20,389 nt of DNA, taken from the NCBI GenBank assembly GCA_001655205.1, contig LPNZ01006955.1, forward strand, positions 1 to 20,389. Reading direction: 5' to 3'. The notes under the pieces are model-generated. The model was not told where the DNA came from. It saw only the letters and a program-made list of their open reading frames with translations, and ran no database searches. The position numbers and the translations under genes were made by a program. This document shows positions 18,650-20,389 of the stretch, piece by piece. Position 1 is the first letter of the stretch. Each line of letters begins with the position of its first letter. This stretch comes from Lenisia limosa. Lineage: Eukaryota; Breviatea.

Positions 18650-20389
18650 GCCAGCAGAGACTTCTCAGACAATCCACAAACTAGGCCTACATGGCTCAAG
18701 CACCGAAGATGTGGGACTCTGGGTTAACTTCCTTTCGAAAAAAAGATTGAATTTCTCTATAAATCCTCAGAAACAATCAATATTTTTTCGGTCTTTTTGT
18801 AGACAGAAGCCCTAGTCTGGGCTTTTTCTTTATCATCCCATTGAAGTTTCCCTTTATTACCTGGGGTCATTACTTTCTTCCCTTCTGACTTGGCAGTTGG
18901 AGGCTGAAATAGTCCGAACCCGGCACGAGCTTGACAGTATGCGTGACGCGATAGAGAATGGCGGCAATGACGTGGGGGGGGGGGTAGCAGTAGCTCTTCG
19001 TATTGCATCTACAGTGTTATATCTCTTCGTGTTATATCTCTTCATGTTTAATCTCTTCATATTACATCTCTTCATGTTATATCTCTTCGTGTTTCATCTC
19101 TTCATGTTATATCTCTTCGTGTTTTATCTCTGACGATTCAGCTTACTTCCCTCATAACTGCGAACACACATGCGAACGCTCAAGTAAGCCGCAACGAGAA
19201 CCCTATTTCAGACACTTTAATTTCTTAATTGTCTCAAACAATTAATTGCACGGAGCCCTGGTAGTTACTAATTAGAACCCACTCTATCTTGCAAGATAAA
19301 TGTACCGAGACTTGCACTTTTGACCCCGTTAGATCGACAAGGAGCGTCAGGCCTTGGCAGCAGAGCGCCATGCCCATCGAATCACAAGGGTCCAAGTATG
19401 GGTGGTTTCGATTTTCATGATAATTCGGGACTCTATTTCCGCAATATTCCAAATTTATTAATAGCTATACATTCCAGCAGTGTCTTTCTTAACATTGCAG
19501 GTTGCAGAGCAGAGCACAGTCATTCGAGAGGGCAAAATCGCTATCAAAGAAGTGGGTACTTTTGGGCTTCCCCCCCCCCCCNNNNNNNNNNNNNNNNNNN
19601 NNNNNNNNNNNNNNNNNNNNNNNNNNNNNNNNTGTTGCTGTCTCTGGTCCTCCTCAGCCTTGTTGCTGTCTTTTGGTGATTCTTCAACCTCAGTTGATGA
19701 TACTTTGGACGAACTTAGAGGGAGGAAAAATAGGAACCCCTCACCTCTCTCCCAACAGAATAGTTACTTTTTAATAATAGCGGATTGATCAAAAGAAAGG
19801 CACAACCATTGTGGTGATAGATATAAGCTAATGACCCCCCCTCCCCCCTCAGCTTGCGGTCCTCAAGCCAGCTCTCGAAGAAATGGTTGATGAGATCAAC
19901 TACGTCTCAAAAGAGGTGATTGGATCCTAAAGGTTTATATGCAATTACACTGTATTGCAGTTACGCAGGCTGCTTAACCAGAATGAAAACTCGGAGCGTA
20001 AGAATTTTTCCATGGATAAAGGGCCCAGATTTTGTCTACTTTAAACAATTCATGGATTTGGGGCTCGGTTAAGATTACATAATGAATCTGGTTTGGAGAC
20101 CTGCTTTAATTGTTGTAGAACACGGGCTTGAAGGCAGCCCTCGAAGACGCCAATAGACTTAAGGACGGGTCTTCCAGGGAACTGGCCAACTCAATGAACC
20201 GCGTCCTTTCACTCGAAAGAGAGGTACGCCATCATTACTTCCTCATTATTATTGATGGCAATGTGAACTATATCTCTCTTTGATAACTAACTTCAAAAGA
20301 ACCAGACAATCATTGACCCCTAGGTTCTTGACATCAAAAGACAGCAAATTACAGCCGAACGTGGTCGAAGCGACGCGGCCGAGGCTTGC
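18650..20389 (+). CDS. Coiled-coil exons of the second segment, open at the right edge
   Basis: Exon before 18650 (in a gap) to 18722, then 18897-18971, 19142-19183, 19333-19395, 19501-19551, 19853-19915, 19961-19997, 20119-20223 and 20324 to the window end. Peptide samples: EAEIVRTRHELDSMRDAIE, KERQALAAERHAHR, VLKPALEEMVDEINYVSKE, GLKAALEDANRLKD. All phases agree except 19997 to 20119: the first ends in phase 1 and the second must start in phase 0. A 17-nt micro-exon at 20074-20090, flanked by AG and GT, would repair this. Another exon may lie after the gap near 19633-19735, where a frame (DDTLDELRGRKNR) looks coding but has no phase-compatible borders. Confidence 0.75.
18733..18791 (-). repeat. 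Intronic repeat family C, inverted copy
   Basis: Read on the minus strand this contains ctgaggatttatagagaaat followed by a T-run and tcgaa, the order of modules in the copies at 2056 and 5746. It lies in the intron 18723-18896 in reverse orientation. Confidence 0.65.
19017..19133. repeat. Minisatellite, 15-17-bp unit, about eight copies
   Basis: Unit atctcttcgtgttat or atctcttcatgttta, in the intron 18972-19141. It is pyrimidine-rich and leads to the acceptor. Confidence 0.85.
19582..19632. other. Assembly gap after a C-run
   Basis: Run of N inside the intron region 19552-19852. Confidence 0.99.

Overview
The window is nuclear DNA of an intron-dense eukaryote, most likely a protist or alga; I cannot name the lineage. 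Reasons: no long ORFs; instead more than 75 short open blocks (about 30-180 nt), nearly all bounded by GT...AG, which splice into continuous reading frames with matching intron phases. The standard genetic code fits throughout, and several introns are only 29-40 nt long. Eight N-gaps, often next to C-runs or AT-rich tandem repeats, mark a draft assembly. Layout: (1) Positions 100-14175, plus strand: 62 exons (about 1,700 codons) of one gene that enters from the left. It encodes an acidic Ser/Pro-rich disordered segment followed by a very long Ala/Glu/Gln/Lys/Leu-rich coiled coil with short proline-rich breaks. (2) Positions 14438-16878, minus strand: about a dozen exon-like blocks, mostly phase-compatible, of a gene I do not recognise. 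It contains an internal duplication, and one exon recalls a motif of certain DDE transposases. (3) Positions 16947-17094: a 32-bp minisatellite, possibly the spacer between divergent genes. (4) Positions 17258-20389, plus strand: another acidic Ser/Pro-rich segment followed by coiled coil, running off the right edge. Segments 1 and 4 are either one giant gene with a 3.08-kb intron holding the antisense gene (the phases match), or two tandem genes of similar architecture with an antisense gene between them (a phase-compatible ATG mini-exon exists at 17100). The sequence does not decide. The most interesting feature is intron content. At least four families of dispersed repeats occur in or at the edges of introns (called A-D here). 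Family A repeatedly forms the 3' end of introns, including the pyrimidine tract and acceptor, as introner elements do. Families C and D occur in both orientations, as expected of mobile sequences. Many other introns hold private tandem repeats, and in several places a tandem duplication includes a splice site. No rRNA, tRNA, CRISPR or prokaryotic operon features were seen.
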